Origin: CAWBVG01 sp963792175
Lineage (GTDB): Bacteria > Acidobacteriota > Vicinamibacteria > Vicinamibacterales > CAVVIG01
Direction of reading: 5' to 3'
Length of the DNA: 64,000 nucleotides
Assembly: GCA_963792175.1 (NCBI GenBank)
Contig: CAWBVG010000008.1
Coordinates: 1 to 64,000 of the forward strand
Part shown: positions 11,377 to 23,368 of the stretch, piece by piece
Layout of the letters: every line of letters starts with the position of its first letter
Position numbering within the stretch: the first letter of the stretch is position 1
Position numbers and translations under genes: made by a program
Notes under the pieces: generated by a model
What the model saw: only the letters and a program-made list of their open reading frames with translations
Databases searched by the model: none
What the model was told of the DNA's origin: nothing

Positions 11377-14300
11377 ATGGCACAGAGTCTGCTCGTTCTG
11401 GTCGTTCTCGTGCATCGTCGCCGACCGCGGTCGGCCGGACGGCTCCGGCTGACACCGCGGCCGCGTCGCTGTCGGAGTTCTTCGCCCCGGGCGTCGTCTT
11501 CCAGGATCGCAACGGCGACGGCGCGGTCGATTTCGTCGACGCGCGTCTCGTGCTCGGCGAGCAGCCGTCGTCCGCCGAGCTCGCGGCGGCGGCCGACGTC
11601 GCCGCGCGGCTCGGGTTCGAAACGTCGGCGATGGACATCTCCGATCGTCCGCGGCTCGAAGCCGGACGCGTCGAAGGCGGACAGCGACGACACGGCGCCA
11701 CGATTTTCGTCGGCGCCAAGTCGCTGGCGCGGGCCGGCGTCAGCCTCGAGACGATCGGCGGGGCGGGGCTCAAGGCGGGCGAGGGACTCGTGTCGGCGTT
11801 CACGCTGGCCGGTCGTCCGGCCGTCGCGGTGGTCGGCGACGACGGCGGCCTCTCGAGCCGCGGCGGTCATGCTCGCGGGACACCTGCCGTTCGTCTGGGA
11901 TCAGAAGAGCGTCACGACCGACAAGGTCGCCGCCGATGTGAAGGAGTTCTTGTCAGGAAAGGGCGTCACCGCAGCCTCGGCCGTCGCGTCGTCCGTCCTG
12001 GTGCGCGATCAAGATCGACGGCGCCGAGCGCCTCGTCGTCGAAGCTGCAGATGGCCAGCGGCGGCGATCTCATCAAGGCGCAGGTCGCGCTGAATCAGCT
12101 CAAGGCCACTGGAGCCGCGACGCGAAACGCGCCGTTGTCGTACGCGAACGTGCGCGAGGTGCGGATCCGTCTGCGCGCGCCGGGTTCAGGCGGGGCGACG
12201 ATCGACCTGCCGGCCATCCCTGCTGCGACCGGCTGCCGCTTCGCAGCCGCCCGCGCGGCGGCCCGGCGGCGGCGCGAAGGAAAACTTCGATCTGTCCTCG
12301 TTCTACGCCAACGACGGCGCGCTGGCGGACTCCGACAACAACCTGATTCCCGATCGCGTCGACGTGCTGCTCAGCGCCGACGGCGACGGCGCCGACGGCG
12401 TCGTCGATCTCGCCGCGCGGCTCGGTCTCGAATCGACCGGCGTGTCGCTGCCGATCGCGAAACCGCCGAAGGCGATCACCGCGCCCGACAGCGAGCCGAT
12501 CCTCGTCCTGATCGGCACATCGCATCCGCTCGTCGAGACGTTGATCAAGAACAACAAGTGGGAGCGGCCGGCGCTCCAGCCCGGCGAAGGGCTGATTCAG
12601 CTGGTGAAGAAGGCGTTCGGCGAGAAGAGCGCGCTCATCGTCACCGGCGGCGACGCCGCCGGCGTCGACCGCGCCGTTCGGCAGCTCGCCGAGCGGTTTC
12701 CGCACATCTGGGCGCGCGGCAAAGACCGCACGACGCTCGACGATGTGGAGGAGGACGTGCGGAAGTTCGTCGCCGGGCGATCGCCGGCGGGGCAGGCGGC
12801 GATGGCGCTCTACAAGCTGGGCAAACTGTCGCGAGCAGCTGCAGGGCAAGGACCTCGCGTCGGCGCACGTGAGGGTGTTCGTCGAGAAAGCGGACGACGG
12901 CCTCGCCGTCTTCATCGCCCGGCAGGCCAACCAGGACATCCACGCGCGGATCGGTGACCGTCGACGTCCAGAACCTCGACGTGCAGAAGGGCACGCGCGC
13001 TCAGTCACCGACGAGTTCGAGGTCCCGTCCGAGGTCGACGAGTTCTGGACGAAGCTGCGCGCGAGGGTGATTGCCGGGCCGTGAAGAAGCGGCCGGCGGT
13101 GACCGTCGAGGCGCGGCTCAGCGAGCCGCCGGAGGTGCGCGCACGCATCGAGCAGGAGGCGCGAGCCGAGCTGGTCAAGAGCGGGCGCGGACGAGAAGAC
13201 CACGTCGGTCACGGTGCTGTCCGCGTACAAGCAGGGCTACAGCTGGCTGTACGACGTGGTCCGGCCGGCGCTGACGGGAAAGCCGGTGGACGCGATCACG
13301 ATCCGGTTCGCCGAAATCGGCCCGCCGGCCGGGTGGAAGCAGCAGGGGATGTTTGCGCCGACACGCTGGCTGCTCGAGCTCTATCCGATCGACGAGATCC
13401 TGGCGAAGGAGCTGAACGTCGATCTGAAGAAGATCCGCTTCGAGATGCGCCGATCGGATCGCCGGCGTACGAAGTGATCGCGACCGCGCGCCGGCGGCGC
13501 CGAGTTGCTGCGGCGCACGTTCGAGCCGAAGTTCGTCGAGCGCGCGTTCTTCGATCGGTTCCCCGACTACGAGCACGTGCGGGTGACCACCGGATGGATC
13601 AAGGCCGACGTCGCCGGCCGGGACGTCGCCGACGAGCGGATCGCCACCGATCCCGAGCGGTTCTGGGATCACTTCCAGTCGAAGACGCTGCCCGCGCTCT
13701 ACGACCACGTGATGGCGCTCGGCAAGGGCAAGCCTCGCGCCGAGGACGCGCCGTTCTTCGGCGAGCTGACCGTGGACCTCACGCTCAGCGAGCCGGAGTA
13801 CCGGCTGCCGATCGATCAGGAACAGATCTCGTCGATGGAAGCGCTGCACGAGGAGATCTACTTCAACACGCTCCACTTCTTCGACGTGATGGGCCGCTTT
13901 ACGCGCGGCGCCGGGCTCGCCTATCCCGGCCGCGTGATCCCGATGGTGCATCCCGAAGGCCGACGGCAAGGCCGGCCGCGCGAAGATTTCGATCACCGGG
14001 CTTCGACGCGCCGCGTCCGTCGGTCGTCGTCGAATACGTGGAACGCGGCGGCCGTCGTGGCGAAGCGCGCCTCGACATCCCGAAGATTGCGGTCGACCGG
14101 CCGCAGACGCTGGCGGCCGCCGTCCGTGCGGGCCGCGACGGCATCGAGCGGCTCGATCTGCGGCTGAAGGTCGACACCGAGAAAGACGAACGTGACGCGC
14201 TCGTGCAGCGCACCGCCGAGGAGCGCGTCGATCGCACGGTGATGTCGGCCGAGCAGGCGAAGGCGGCGTTCGCGAATCTTGCCAGGCTCCGCGCCGCCGG

Positions 14301-15616
14301 CCTCTATCGCGGATGCGCTGGCGTATCACGACCTCGGCGCGCTTCGCGTGACCATGGCTGGGAGCACGAGAGCAAGCCGGCCACCGAGACCGTCGCGACG
14401 CTCGAACCAAACGGCTCGCCGGCGCGCGTTCCCGGACATCAGGAAGATACACGCGCCGCCGACGTCCAATGGGACACGCCGATTCCGCCGCCGGAGGCGT
14501 ACGGGATCCTCGCGAAGATGTCGACGTTCAAGGAAGCGACCGTCTACAAGGTCGGCGAGAGCTATCTCGGCAAAGACGTCTGGGCGATGGATCTGATGCC
14601 GCCGATCCAGGCGTCGCACTGGTCGCAGGCCAAGCAGACGACGATGAAGCCGACCATCGTCTATTCGGCGCGGCAGCACGCGAACGAAGTGTCGTCGACC
14701 AGCCACGTGCTGAAGATGGCCGAGCTGCTGCTGACCGATCCCGGTGTACCGCGAGAAGCTGAAGAAGGTCAACGTCGTCATCCATCCGATCACGAACGCG
14801 GACGGCGCGCAGCTCGCCTACGACCTGCAGAAGATCAACCCGACGTACATGCTGCACGCCGGCTATCTCGGATCGCTCGGCGTGGACGTCACCAGCGCGC
14901 AGTGGGATGCGGATCCGATTTACCCGGAAAGCGGCATCCGCCCGAAGATCTGGCGCACGTGGCTGCCGGACATCTTCCTCAACCCGCACGGCTATCCGTC
15001 GCACGAATGGGTGCAGCTGTTCTCGGAGTACGCGGCGTGGGTGCGCACGCGGTCGGTCGAAACGCGCGACTACTGGACGATGCGCGGCTGGTGGATGCCG
15101 GGCTTCGGCTGGCTGGACGATGCGCGCTATCCGCGGCACAAGGACGAGCAGATGAAGCTGCTCAACATGATCACCGAGTACGTGAAGGCGGCGCCCGCCA
15201 CCGTGGCGCTGAACGAGCGCGCCTACGATCGCTACAAGCGCTACAGCTTCGACTTCGATCAGAAGAACTTCAAGCTCGATTTCACGAACGGCGTCCTGAT
15301 CTACAAGTCGATCAAGGGCGCGCGCGCGAACCCGCAGAGCCCGGACTTCATGACGCGTCAGCCGAACGTGACGATCTGGGACGGCGTCACCGAAGCGCCC
15401 GACGAAACCGCGCGCGGCGACTGGATGAAGCTGGTCGCCAACGCCGGCCTGCAATGGGACAAGGCGATCCTCGAATACCTCGTCACGGGCCATCACGAGG
15501 TCGAGCGAAAGGTCGATCCGTTCTGGAACGGCGTCAGCCTGACGATGAATCGTCCGAGGCCGCCGAAGCCGGCGAAGGACGCCGAGAAGAAGTCATCAAC
15601 CGATCCACAACAGTGA
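11377..15616 (+). CDS. Giant secreted M14-type zinc carboxypeptidase, copy 2 (heavily frameshifted)
   Basis: A paralogue of the 4125-8458 gene with the same order of parts. It has a short hydrophobic start (MAQSLLVLVVLV), then FFAPGVVFQDRNGDGAVDFV and FYANDGALADSDNNLIPDRV repeats. These are followed by VLSAYKQGY, ELYPIDEILAKEL, RIATDPERFWDHFQSKTLP and MEALHEEIYFNTLHFFD. The M14-like C-terminus has ARQHANEVSST (His codon 14677, Glu codon 14686) and LNPHGYPSHEW. At least ten frame changes are needed, for example near 11855, 12010, 12260, 12830, 12955, 13010, 13190, 13455, 13500, 13965 and 14745. Most intact blocks are strongly conserved with copy 1, so sequence error is more likely than decay. 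It starts 6 nt after the TonB receptor stop and is probably co-transcribed with it. Confidence 0.7.
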
Positions 15617-15617
15617 C

Positions 15618-15712
15618 GGTCTTTCACGAAGCCACGAAGCGGTCCGAGAGATCGCGAAGAATTCTTGTCCAAAACCGATTTTCGTGGCCTTCCTGCTCTT
15701 CGTGACCTCGTG
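15618..15712. repeat. Hairpin repeat with TTCGTGG/CCACGAA units
   Basis: The spacer contains TTTCACGAAGCCACGAAG on the left and TTCGTGGCCTTC...CTTCGTGACC on the right. It is related to the rmlB-rmlA spacer element. It lies between the second M14 gene and the first kinase gene and may act as a transcript-end hairpin. Confidence 0.55.
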
Positions 15713-15723
15713 ATGAACCGTTG

Positions 15724-18323
15724 ATGAAGCCAGGCACCCGACTCGGTCCGTACGAGATCGTCGGCACGATCGGCGCCGGCGGCATGGGCGAGGTGTATCG
15801 CGCGCGCGACTCGCGTCTCGGGCGCGACGTGGCGATCAAGGTGTCCGCCGAGCATTTCAGCGACCGCTTCGAGCGCGAGGCGCGGGCGATCGCGGCGCTC
15901 AACCACCCGCACATCTGCACGCTGCACGACGTCGGCCCCAACTATCTCGTGATGGAGCTGGTCGAAGGCCCGACGCTGGCCGACCGCATCGCGCATGGGC
16001 CGATGGCCGTGGACGAAACGCTGCGCATTGCCCGCCAGATGGCCGAGCGATCGCGACCGCCCACGACAAGGGCATCGTGCACCGGGACCTCAAGCCGTCG
16101 AACGTCAAGCTCACGCCGAGCGGAGCCGTGAAGGTCCTCGACTTCGGTCTCGCCCAGCAGACCGACGCCGGATGCTCGATCGAGCGGACGACTCGCCGAC
16201 GAGGCTGGCGCAGACCCGCGCGGGAATGATTGTCGGCACCATCGCCTACATGTCTCCGGAACAGGCGCGCGGGCAGCTGGTGGACAAGCGCGCGGACGTC
16301 TGGGCGTTCGGCGTCATCCTGTTCGAAATGCTCACCGGCGCGCGTCCGTTCGAGGGGGCCACCGTGTCCGACACGATGGCCGCGGTCCTGACCAGGGAGC
16401 CGGACTGGTCGCGGGTTCCCGCGGCGATGCGGCCTCTCGTTCAACGATGTCTGACGGCCGATCCGAGTCGGCGGCTTCGCGATCTCGGTGACGTCGATTT
16501 GCTGCTGGAACATGCGCCGTCAAACGGCCCGGCCCGTCGCTCGTGGCTGGCCTGGGGCGCCGCGGCGCTGCTGCTGGCGACGCTCGGTCCCGTGGCGTTC
16601 CTCCATCTGCGCGAGCGTCCGCGCGTGTCCGAGTCGATGCGCTTTCAGATTCCGGCGACGGTCAATCTCGCGGCCTCGGGGAATATTGGACTGTCGCCGG
16701 ACGGGCGATATCTGGCGTTTCTCTCGGTCGGCGTCGATGGCCTCGTGCGGTTGTCGGTCCGCAGCATGGATTCACTCGAGGTTCGGACGCTGCCGGGAGC
16801 GGAGGTGGCCGGCTACGGTCCTCCATTCTGGTGGTCGCCGGACAGCCGGTTCATCGCGTTCGACGCCGGTGGCAAGCTCAAGAAACTGAATGTCGCCGGG
16901 CGGACCGCCAGAGACGCTGTGCGACCTGACAGCGCCGGTCGTCGGCGGCTCGTGGAATCGCGATGGCGACATCATTCTCGGTGTGATCGGCAGCGGCATC
17001 AGCCGCGTGTCAGCAGCGGGCGGGTCGCTGGCGCCCGTCACGACATTGGCGCGAAAGGATCACAGCCATCTTCTTCCGACGTTTCTCCCCGACGGCCGCC
17101 ACTTCGTGTACCTGCGAACGCCCACGACGGGGGCCGGCGCGGATGCCGGCGGCATGTACATCGGCACGCTCGACGCGAAGCCCGACGAGCAGAGCGCGCA
17201 GCCGTTCCATCCGTACGCACGGGGCCTGACATACGCGCCAGCGAGCGATGGAGGACCGGGCCGGCTCCTGTTCGTGCGCGACGGCACCCTTGTCGCACAG
17301 CCGTTCAATCACCAGCGGCTGCAGTTGATGGGCGATGCCATGCCCGTGGCCGATCAGGTCGGCGTGTATCTCGACACGGCGTTCTTCTCGGTGTCCTTCA
17401 ATAACGCGCTCGTCTATCGCGGCGCCAATCCGGAAGGGCCGATCAGCTGGTTTGATCGCCAGGGCAATATGACCGAGCGCGTGTTCGAGGCCGGGCTCTA
17501 TGAGGGCGTCGCCTTGTCGCGCGATGGCGCGCGGATCGTCGCGTCGCGAACCGATCCCCGCGATTGGGCGAATTCCGACTTGTGGCTGCTCGATCCGTCA
17601 CGCGGCCGAAGCCCGACGCGATTCACCTTCGGATCGAGTGCGGGTTCTCCCGTATGGTCTGCAGACGGGACGAAAGTCGCCTTCACCGCGCGTGGCGCGA
17701 CGGGCGTCGGGATCTACCAGAAGTCGACCGGCGCTGGACGGGAGCCGGAGGCGCTGGAGTCCAATACCCCAGGAATCGCGACGACGTCCAGCTGGTCGCC
17801 GGATGGCCGCTACCTGATGTACTCGCAAACGAGTCCTGTGACTGGCCTGGATCTCATGGTGATCGAGACGTCGGCGGCCGGGTCGAACGCCGCGAAGCCG
17901 GTGCCGTTCCTCCAGACGCGATTCTACGAATCTCAAGGCGCCTTCTCGCCAGACGGACGGTGGGTGGCGTACGTGTCCAACGAAACGGGTCGAAGCGAGG
18001 TCTACGTCCGTCGATTCACCAACGACTTCAATCGCGGATCAGCGGAAGAGGGCGGCGGCGTGCTCGTTTCACAAGGCGGCGGCAACTCCCCGCGATGGCG
18101 GGGCGACGGCAGGGAATTGTTCTATCTCGGTCCGGACGATCGGATGATGGCGGTCGACGTCGACGTCAGCGGCGCGGACTTCCGCCACCAGCCACCGCAC
18201 ACGCTCTTCCAGGCGCCGCCCGGCATCGTCGTCGGGGACGTGTCGGCCGACGGCAGGCGCTTTCTTCTGGCGCAACGCGGGGCGTCGCCGTTCACCGTCG
18301 TCCTCAACTGGATGCGGAATTGA
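15724..18323 (+). CDS. Membrane Ser/Thr protein kinase with C-terminal TolB/PD40 propeller, copy 1 (frameshifted)
   Basis: A Hanks-type kinase fused through one membrane helix to a beta-propeller. The kinase part has LGPYEIVGTIGAGGMGEVY (ATP loop), VAIKV (invariant Lys), IVHRDLKPSNVKL (catalytic loop), VLDFGLAQ (DFG) and YMSPEQARG. A hydrophobic segment AALLLATLGPVAFLHL follows. The propeller has repeated SPDGRYLAF, SPDSRFIAF, SADGTKVAF, SPDGRYLMY and SPDGRWVAYVSN blades and ends VVLNWMRN. Frame changes near 16047 (a lost G), 16165 and 16900 split it. A second copy follows directly. The propeller probably senses or binds something outside the membrane; the substrates are unknown. Confidence 0.88.
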
Positions 18324-18360
18324 TCGACACCGGTGGTGAGCCACTAGAATCTAGTCGCCA

Positions 18361-21070
18361 TTGCCTCTAGCCGCCGGCGTGCGCCTCGGCCCGTATGAAA
18401 TCCTCTCCACACTCGGCGCGGGTGGGATGGGCGAGGTGTATCGCGCGCGCGACTCGCGTCTCGGGCGCGACGTGGCGATCAAGGTGCTGCCGTCGTCTTT
18501 CTCGGCCGACACCGATCGACTGCACCGTTTCGAACTGGAAGCACGCGCGGCCGCTGCGCTGAGCCATCCGAACATCCTCGCGGTCCACGACATCGGCACC
18601 GAAAGGGGTGCGCCGTTCATCGTCTCGGAGCTGCTCGAAGGGCAGACGCTTCGGGATCGGCTGGCGGCCGGGCCGCTGCCCGTGCGAAAGGCGGTGGCCT
18701 ATGCCGTTGCCATCGCGCGCGGGCTTGCGGCGGCGCACGAGAAGGGGATCACCCATCGCGATCTCAAACCCGAGAACCTGTTCATCACGACGGACGATCG
18801 CGTCAAGATTCTCGATTTCGGACTGGCGAAACTGACCAGCGACACATCGGCCGTGGCGGCGAGCGCGCTGCAGACCGTGCGTCCGCTCACGGAGGTCGGA
18901 CACGTGCTCGGTACGGTCGGCTATATGGCACCCGAGCAGGTCCGCGGCCTGGCCGTCGATCCTCGCGCCGATCTGTTCGCCCTGGGCACCATCCTCTACG
19001 AGATGGTGTCCGGCCGGCGCGCGTTTCACCGCGATACGTCGCCGGAAACGATGACCGCGATCCTGAACGATCACCCGCCGGATCTCATCGCGACCGACCG
19101 CTCGATTCCACCGGGCCTTGCACGGATCGTCGATCGCTGTCTCGAGAAGAGTCCGTCGGCGAGGTTCCAGACCGCCAGCGACCTCGCGTTTGCGCTCGAG
19201 GCGTTGTCGGACGCGTCGGGTTCATCGCGCGGTGTCGAGCATGTCCCGCCTCCGGTACGGCGCGGGCGTGAATGGATCGCGTGGGCCATCGCGGCGTTGC
19301 TGCTGCTGGCGCTGGTGCCCCTTGTCTATCAACGCGTCCGCGAGCGGCCTGCCCCGTCCGGCCCGACGCGGTTCCAGATTCCCCCGACCGTCGAATTGGG
19401 CGGGGCCGGGGAATTTCAGCCTGTCTCCGGACGGCCGCTATCTCGCGTTCTTCGGGCTTGGCGCGGATGGGATCCTGCGTCTCTGGCTGCGCGTCCATGG
19501 ATTCGCTGGAAGTTCGGCGCTCCGTGGTACGGAAGCAGCAGCGGCACTGCCGTGCCTCCGCCCTTCTGGTCGCCCGGACAGCCGGTTCGTCGCCTTCGAT
19601 GCCGGCGGCAAGCTCAAGAAACTGGATGTGTCGGGCGGTCTGCCGCAAACCCTGTGCGATCTGCCGGGAGTGGCAGTCGGCGGCTCGTGGAATCGTGATG
19701 GCGACATCATCGTCGGGAATACCGCCGGCGGCGTGTTGCACGTTCGCGAGAACGGCGGCGCAGTATCACTGGTGACCGCGCTCGATGCATCGCGGAAGGA
19801 GGAGTTCCATCTGCTGTCCGTCCTTTCTTCCCGATGGGCGGCATTTCGTGTACTTGCGCGTTTCTCCGAGCGCGCCGCAGAACGAGCGGCAGCTACGTCG
19901 GGACACTCGATGCGAAGCCCGAGGAGCAGAGCGCTCAGCGACTGATGCCGTACTGCGGTCGGTCTCACTTACTCGGCCGGCCACGATTCGGTCCCGGACG
20001 CCTGTTGTTCCTTCGCGAGGGAACGCTCATGGCGCAGCCATTTGATGCGAAACGGCTGGCGCTGGCCGGAAATCCGGTGCCGGTGGCGGAGCGAGTGGGC
20101 TCGTTTCGCGACGGCGGTTTTTTCTCGACCTCCGTCCAACGACGTTCTGGTCTACCGCATCGCCAACACCGATTTCCAGCTCGCCTGGTTCGATCGGCAG
20201 GGCGCGTCGAGTCAGCCGCCTGTCGGAACCGGCCGCGTTTCGCAGCGCCGCTCTGTCCCCTGATGGTTCACGCGCGGTCGTGTCGCGCACCGAACCCGCA
20301 GGACGGGTCGAAAGCGGACCTGTGGCTGTTCGACCTGTCGCGGCGCGGTGGCGCCACACGATTGACGTTTGGCGCCGGCCTGGTCGAGTTTCCCGTCTGG
20401 TCTCCGCGACGGGAAGCGCATCGTGTTCACGGTCAACAACAGCGCCTTGTATCAGAAACTGGCAAGCGGCGAGGGAGACGAGAAGGAGGTCGCGCGTTCA
20501 ATCAGCGCCGGTCTCATCAGGGCGACTGGATTGGTCGCCTGACGGACGATTCCTTCTGTACGCCGTCAGCGAAGTCTCCACAACGCTATTCGACCTCTGG
20601 GTGCTTCCCTCAGACGGTCGCAAGCCGGTCACCGTTCGCTCCAATCGAGATTCATCGAGCAAGACGGCCGGTTCTCGCCGGACGGACGCTGGGTGGCGTA
20701 CGCCTCGGATCAATCCGGCGCGATGGAAGTGTACGTCCGCGCATTCTCGCCGGATTTCAGCGGCGGCTCCGCCAGCACCGGAGGCAGTGTCCTGGTGTCG
20801 CGTGGCGGCGGCACCGCGCCGCGCTGGCGTGGCGACGGCAAGGAGTTGTTCTATCTGGCGCCGGACGGGAAGATGATGGCGGTCGAGGTGACCGCCGGCC
20901 CTGAGTTCAGCGGAGGAACGCCGGCACCGCTCTTCCAGACGCCGTCCGGCACGATCGTCGGCGACGTCACCGCGGACGGCAAACGATTTCTCCTCGTGAC
21001 TCCAGTCGGGGCGAGCGCGTCGGCGCCGTTCACCGTGGTCCTCAATTGGACGGCCGGGCTGAAGAAATGA
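18361..21070 (+). CDS. Membrane Ser/Thr protein kinase with C-terminal TolB/PD40 propeller, copy 2 (frameshifted)
   Basis: A tandem paralogue of the preceding gene, probably starting at TTG 18361. The kinase domain is intact: GAGGMGEVYRARDSRLG, VAIKV, GITHRDLKPENLF, ILDFGLAKL and GYMAPEQVRG. A membrane helix AWAIAALLLLALVPLVY follows, then the propeller (SPDGRYLAFFG, VGGSWNRDGDIIVG, MEVYVRAFSPDFSGG, PRWRGDGKELFYL). The kinase half is in one frame. The propeller needs several frame changes between about 19415 and 20700. A 60-nt stretch (18427-18486) is identical to 15784-15843 in copy 1. Such kinases are common in Acidobacteriota and usually act as membrane signal proteins. Confidence 0.87.
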
Positions 21071-21082
21071 AGACCCTTTGAT

Positions 21083-21845
21083 ATGCGCATCGACATCAAC
21101 TCCGATACCGGCGAGTCCTTCGGCGCCTACACGATCGGCCACGACGCGGGGCTGTTCAAGTCGATCACCTCGGCGAATGTCGCGGCGGGATTTCACGCTG
21201 GCGATCCGTCGGTGCTGCGCGACACCATCCGCCTTGCGAAAACAGCACGGCGTCGCGGTTGGCGCGCACCCCGGCTTTCCCGATCTCGTCGGCTTCGGCC
21301 GCCGCGAGCTGAACGTGACGCCGAAAGAAGCCGAGGACATGGTGCTGTATCAGGTGGCGGCCGTCGCGGGCGTGGCCGCGGCGGAAGGCGTGACGCTGCA
21401 GCACGTCAAACCCCACGGCGCGCTGTTCAACATGGCGGTCCGCAACCGCGAGCTGTCCGACGCGATCGCGCGCGGCGTCGCGGCGTTCGACAAGGGACTG
21501 ATCCTGTTCGGATTGCCCGGCTCGGAAATCCTCAACGCGGGCCGCGCCGCCGGCCTGCGTGTGGCGGCGGAAGTGTTCGCCGACCGCGCCTACGAGCCCG
21601 ACGGCTCGCTCGCGTCCCGCAAGAAGCCTGGATCCGTCATCCACGACCCGGCCACCGTCGTCGCGCGCGCCGTGCGGATGGTGAAGGAGCGGAACGTCGT
21701 CGCGATCGACGGCTCGCTGGTGCCGCTCGAGGCCGATACGATTTGCGTCCACGGCGATACGCCCGGCTCTGACGACCTCGCCGCGAAAATTCGCGCCGGC
21801 CTCGAGGCCGCAGGCATTACAGTGAGAGCCATTGGCCAACAGTGA
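21083..21845 (+). CDS. pxpA: 5-oxoprolinase subunit A (LamB/YcsF family), one frameshift
   Basis: LamB/YcsF proteins are subunit A of the ATP-dependent 5-oxoprolinase PxpABC, which returns pyroglutamate to glutamate. The start MRIDINSDTGESFGAY and SANVAAGFHAGDP are family hallmarks. HGVAVGAHPGFPDLVGFGRR, HVKPHGALFN, EVFADRAYEPDGSL and ICVHGDTPG follow. One indel near 21240 splits DTIRLAK from KHGVAVGAHPG. The length of about 253 aa is normal. The usual partners pxpB and pxpC are not in this window. The stop overlaps the proposed GTG start of the MFS gene, so the two may be an operon importing and using a related substrate. Confidence 0.9.
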
Positions 21846-23118
21846 TAGCTAGCCCCAAGCCCCTAGCCCCAGCCCCTGGTCCCGGCAGCGAGGGTCTGTT
21901 CGCCTGGTGGACCGACGCCGACGCGCGCGCGCACAAGGCGTTCATCGCCGCGTCACTCGGCTGGATGCTCGATTCGTTCGACGTGATGCTGTACGCGATC
22001 GTCCTCGCGTCGCTGATCGAAGATCCCGGCCTGAACCTGTCACGCAGCCTGGCCGGAGCGCTCGGATCGATCACGCTCCTGGCGGCGGCGGGCGGCGGCA
22101 TTGCCTTCGGCGTGATCGCGGACCGCGTCGGCCGCAAGCAGGCGCTGATGCTGGCCGTGCTGATCTACTCGATTTTCACCGCGGCCTGCGGCTTCGCGCA
22201 GAGCGCGGTGCAGCTCGCCCTGTTTCGAATCCTGCTCGGCATCGGGATGGGCGGCGAGTGGGCGACCGGCGTGGCGCTGGTCTCGGAAACGTTTCCCGCG
22301 CGCCACCGCGGCAAAGCGCTCGCGTTCGTCCAGAGCGCCTGGGCGATCGGCTACGGCCTCGCCGCGCTCGTGAATCTCATCGTCATGCCGCTCTGGGGCT
22401 GGCGCGGCGTGTTCTTCGTCGGCGTGCTGCCCGCGCTCTTCACGATGTGGATCCGCCGGAACATCGAGGAGCCGAAGATGTGGCGGAGCCGCCGACGTGG
22501 CCGAGCGCGGTCGATTCAGCTCGCTCTTCAAGCCGAACGTCGCCGCCGTGACGACCGCCATCGCGCTGATGAACTCGGCATGCCTGTTCGCCTGGTGGGG
22601 GCTGAACTCGTGGGTGCCGGCCTACCTGCGCTTCAGTCCAGCCCAGGGCGGCGTCGGCCTGTCGTCGTCGACGATGTCGCTCTTCATGATCGCGATGCAG
22701 GTCGGGATGTGGTTCGGCTACGTGACGTTCGGGTTCGTCGCGGACGCGATCGGCCGCAAGCGAACGTACGTGTTCTATGTGCTCGGCGCCGCCGTGCTGC
22801 TGCCGCTCTACGGTGTCATCCGCACGCCGATCCTGTTGCTGATGCTGGGTCCGTTCGTCGCGTTTTTCGGCACCGGCTACTTCAGCGGCCTCGGCGCCGT
22901 CGTCGCGGAAATCTATCCGACGGCGATCCGCGCGACCGCCGCGGGCTTCTGCTACAACTTCGGCCGGATTGCGAGCGCGGCGGCGCCCGTACACGATCGG
23001 CCGGCTCGCCGAGACGAGCGGCTTCGCAGTCGCCTTCACCGCCACCGGCGCGGCGTTCCTCCTCGCCGCACTCGCGTGGATCTGGATCCCCGAGACCCGC
23101 AACCGCGAACTGACCTGA
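21842..23118 (+). CDS. MFS transporter (frameshifted)
   Basis: A major facilitator with about 12 membrane helices. It resembles the acid:proton symporter branch (SLGWMLDSFDVMLYAIVLASL, then the loop motif GVIADRVGRKQALM). A matching mid-protein motif GFVADAIGRKRTYVFY starts the second half, and it ends IPETRNRELT. Two frame changes near 22490 and 22990 interrupt it; the true stop is 23118. The start is uncertain. The GTG at 21842 overlaps the pxpA stop, but the first 15 codons are then read from a CTAGCCC repeat, so a downstream start is possible. The substrate is unknown; an organic acid is plausible by family. Confidence 0.82.
21844..21885. repeat. CTAGCCC heptamer repeat (family B)
   Basis: The run CTAGCCCCAAGCCCCTAGCCCC has a 7-bp period. 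It lies exactly at the pxpA-MFS junction and may be translated as the start of the MFS protein (SPKPLAPAP). Related copies occur near 43530, 44868, 56178, 61346 and 61672. Confidence 0.65.
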
Positions 23119-23368
23119 GCCGAGATCAGGAGAAGATTCGAACAGGAGACTAGAAGATCAGGAGGTTCTTTTCTCAAAGAAAGAAAACTCCTGATCTTCT
23201 GACCTCCTGCTATCCCTCTTGATCTCGACGCAGTCCGGATACGGGACGTCCCCGTCCCACGTCCGGTCAGCGTCGACCACCAACGCGCGAGTTCTTCGCG
23301 CGTTTTCACTGGCACATCGGTTGCTGCTGCTTCAGTAGCCTCTGACTTCAGACCTTCCAGACTTCTGC
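23119..23368. repeat. Intergenic inverted repeat AGAAGATCAGGAG
   Basis: This 250-nt spacer holds a perfect 13-bp inverted repeat, AGAAGATCAGGAG (23152-23164) and CTCCTGATCTTCT (23188-23200). A pyrimidine/purine loop extends the pairing. Partial copies of the unit lie on both sides. The end of the spacer has TTCAGACCTTCCAGACTTC, related to short tracts at 25796 and 43920. I see no gene in it. Confidence 0.65.

Noticed and set aside
11377..15616. Calling the second M14 gene a decayed pseudogene
   Set aside because: All conserved blocks and zinc residues remain, no large deletions are seen, and neighbouring essential genes show the same single-base errors.
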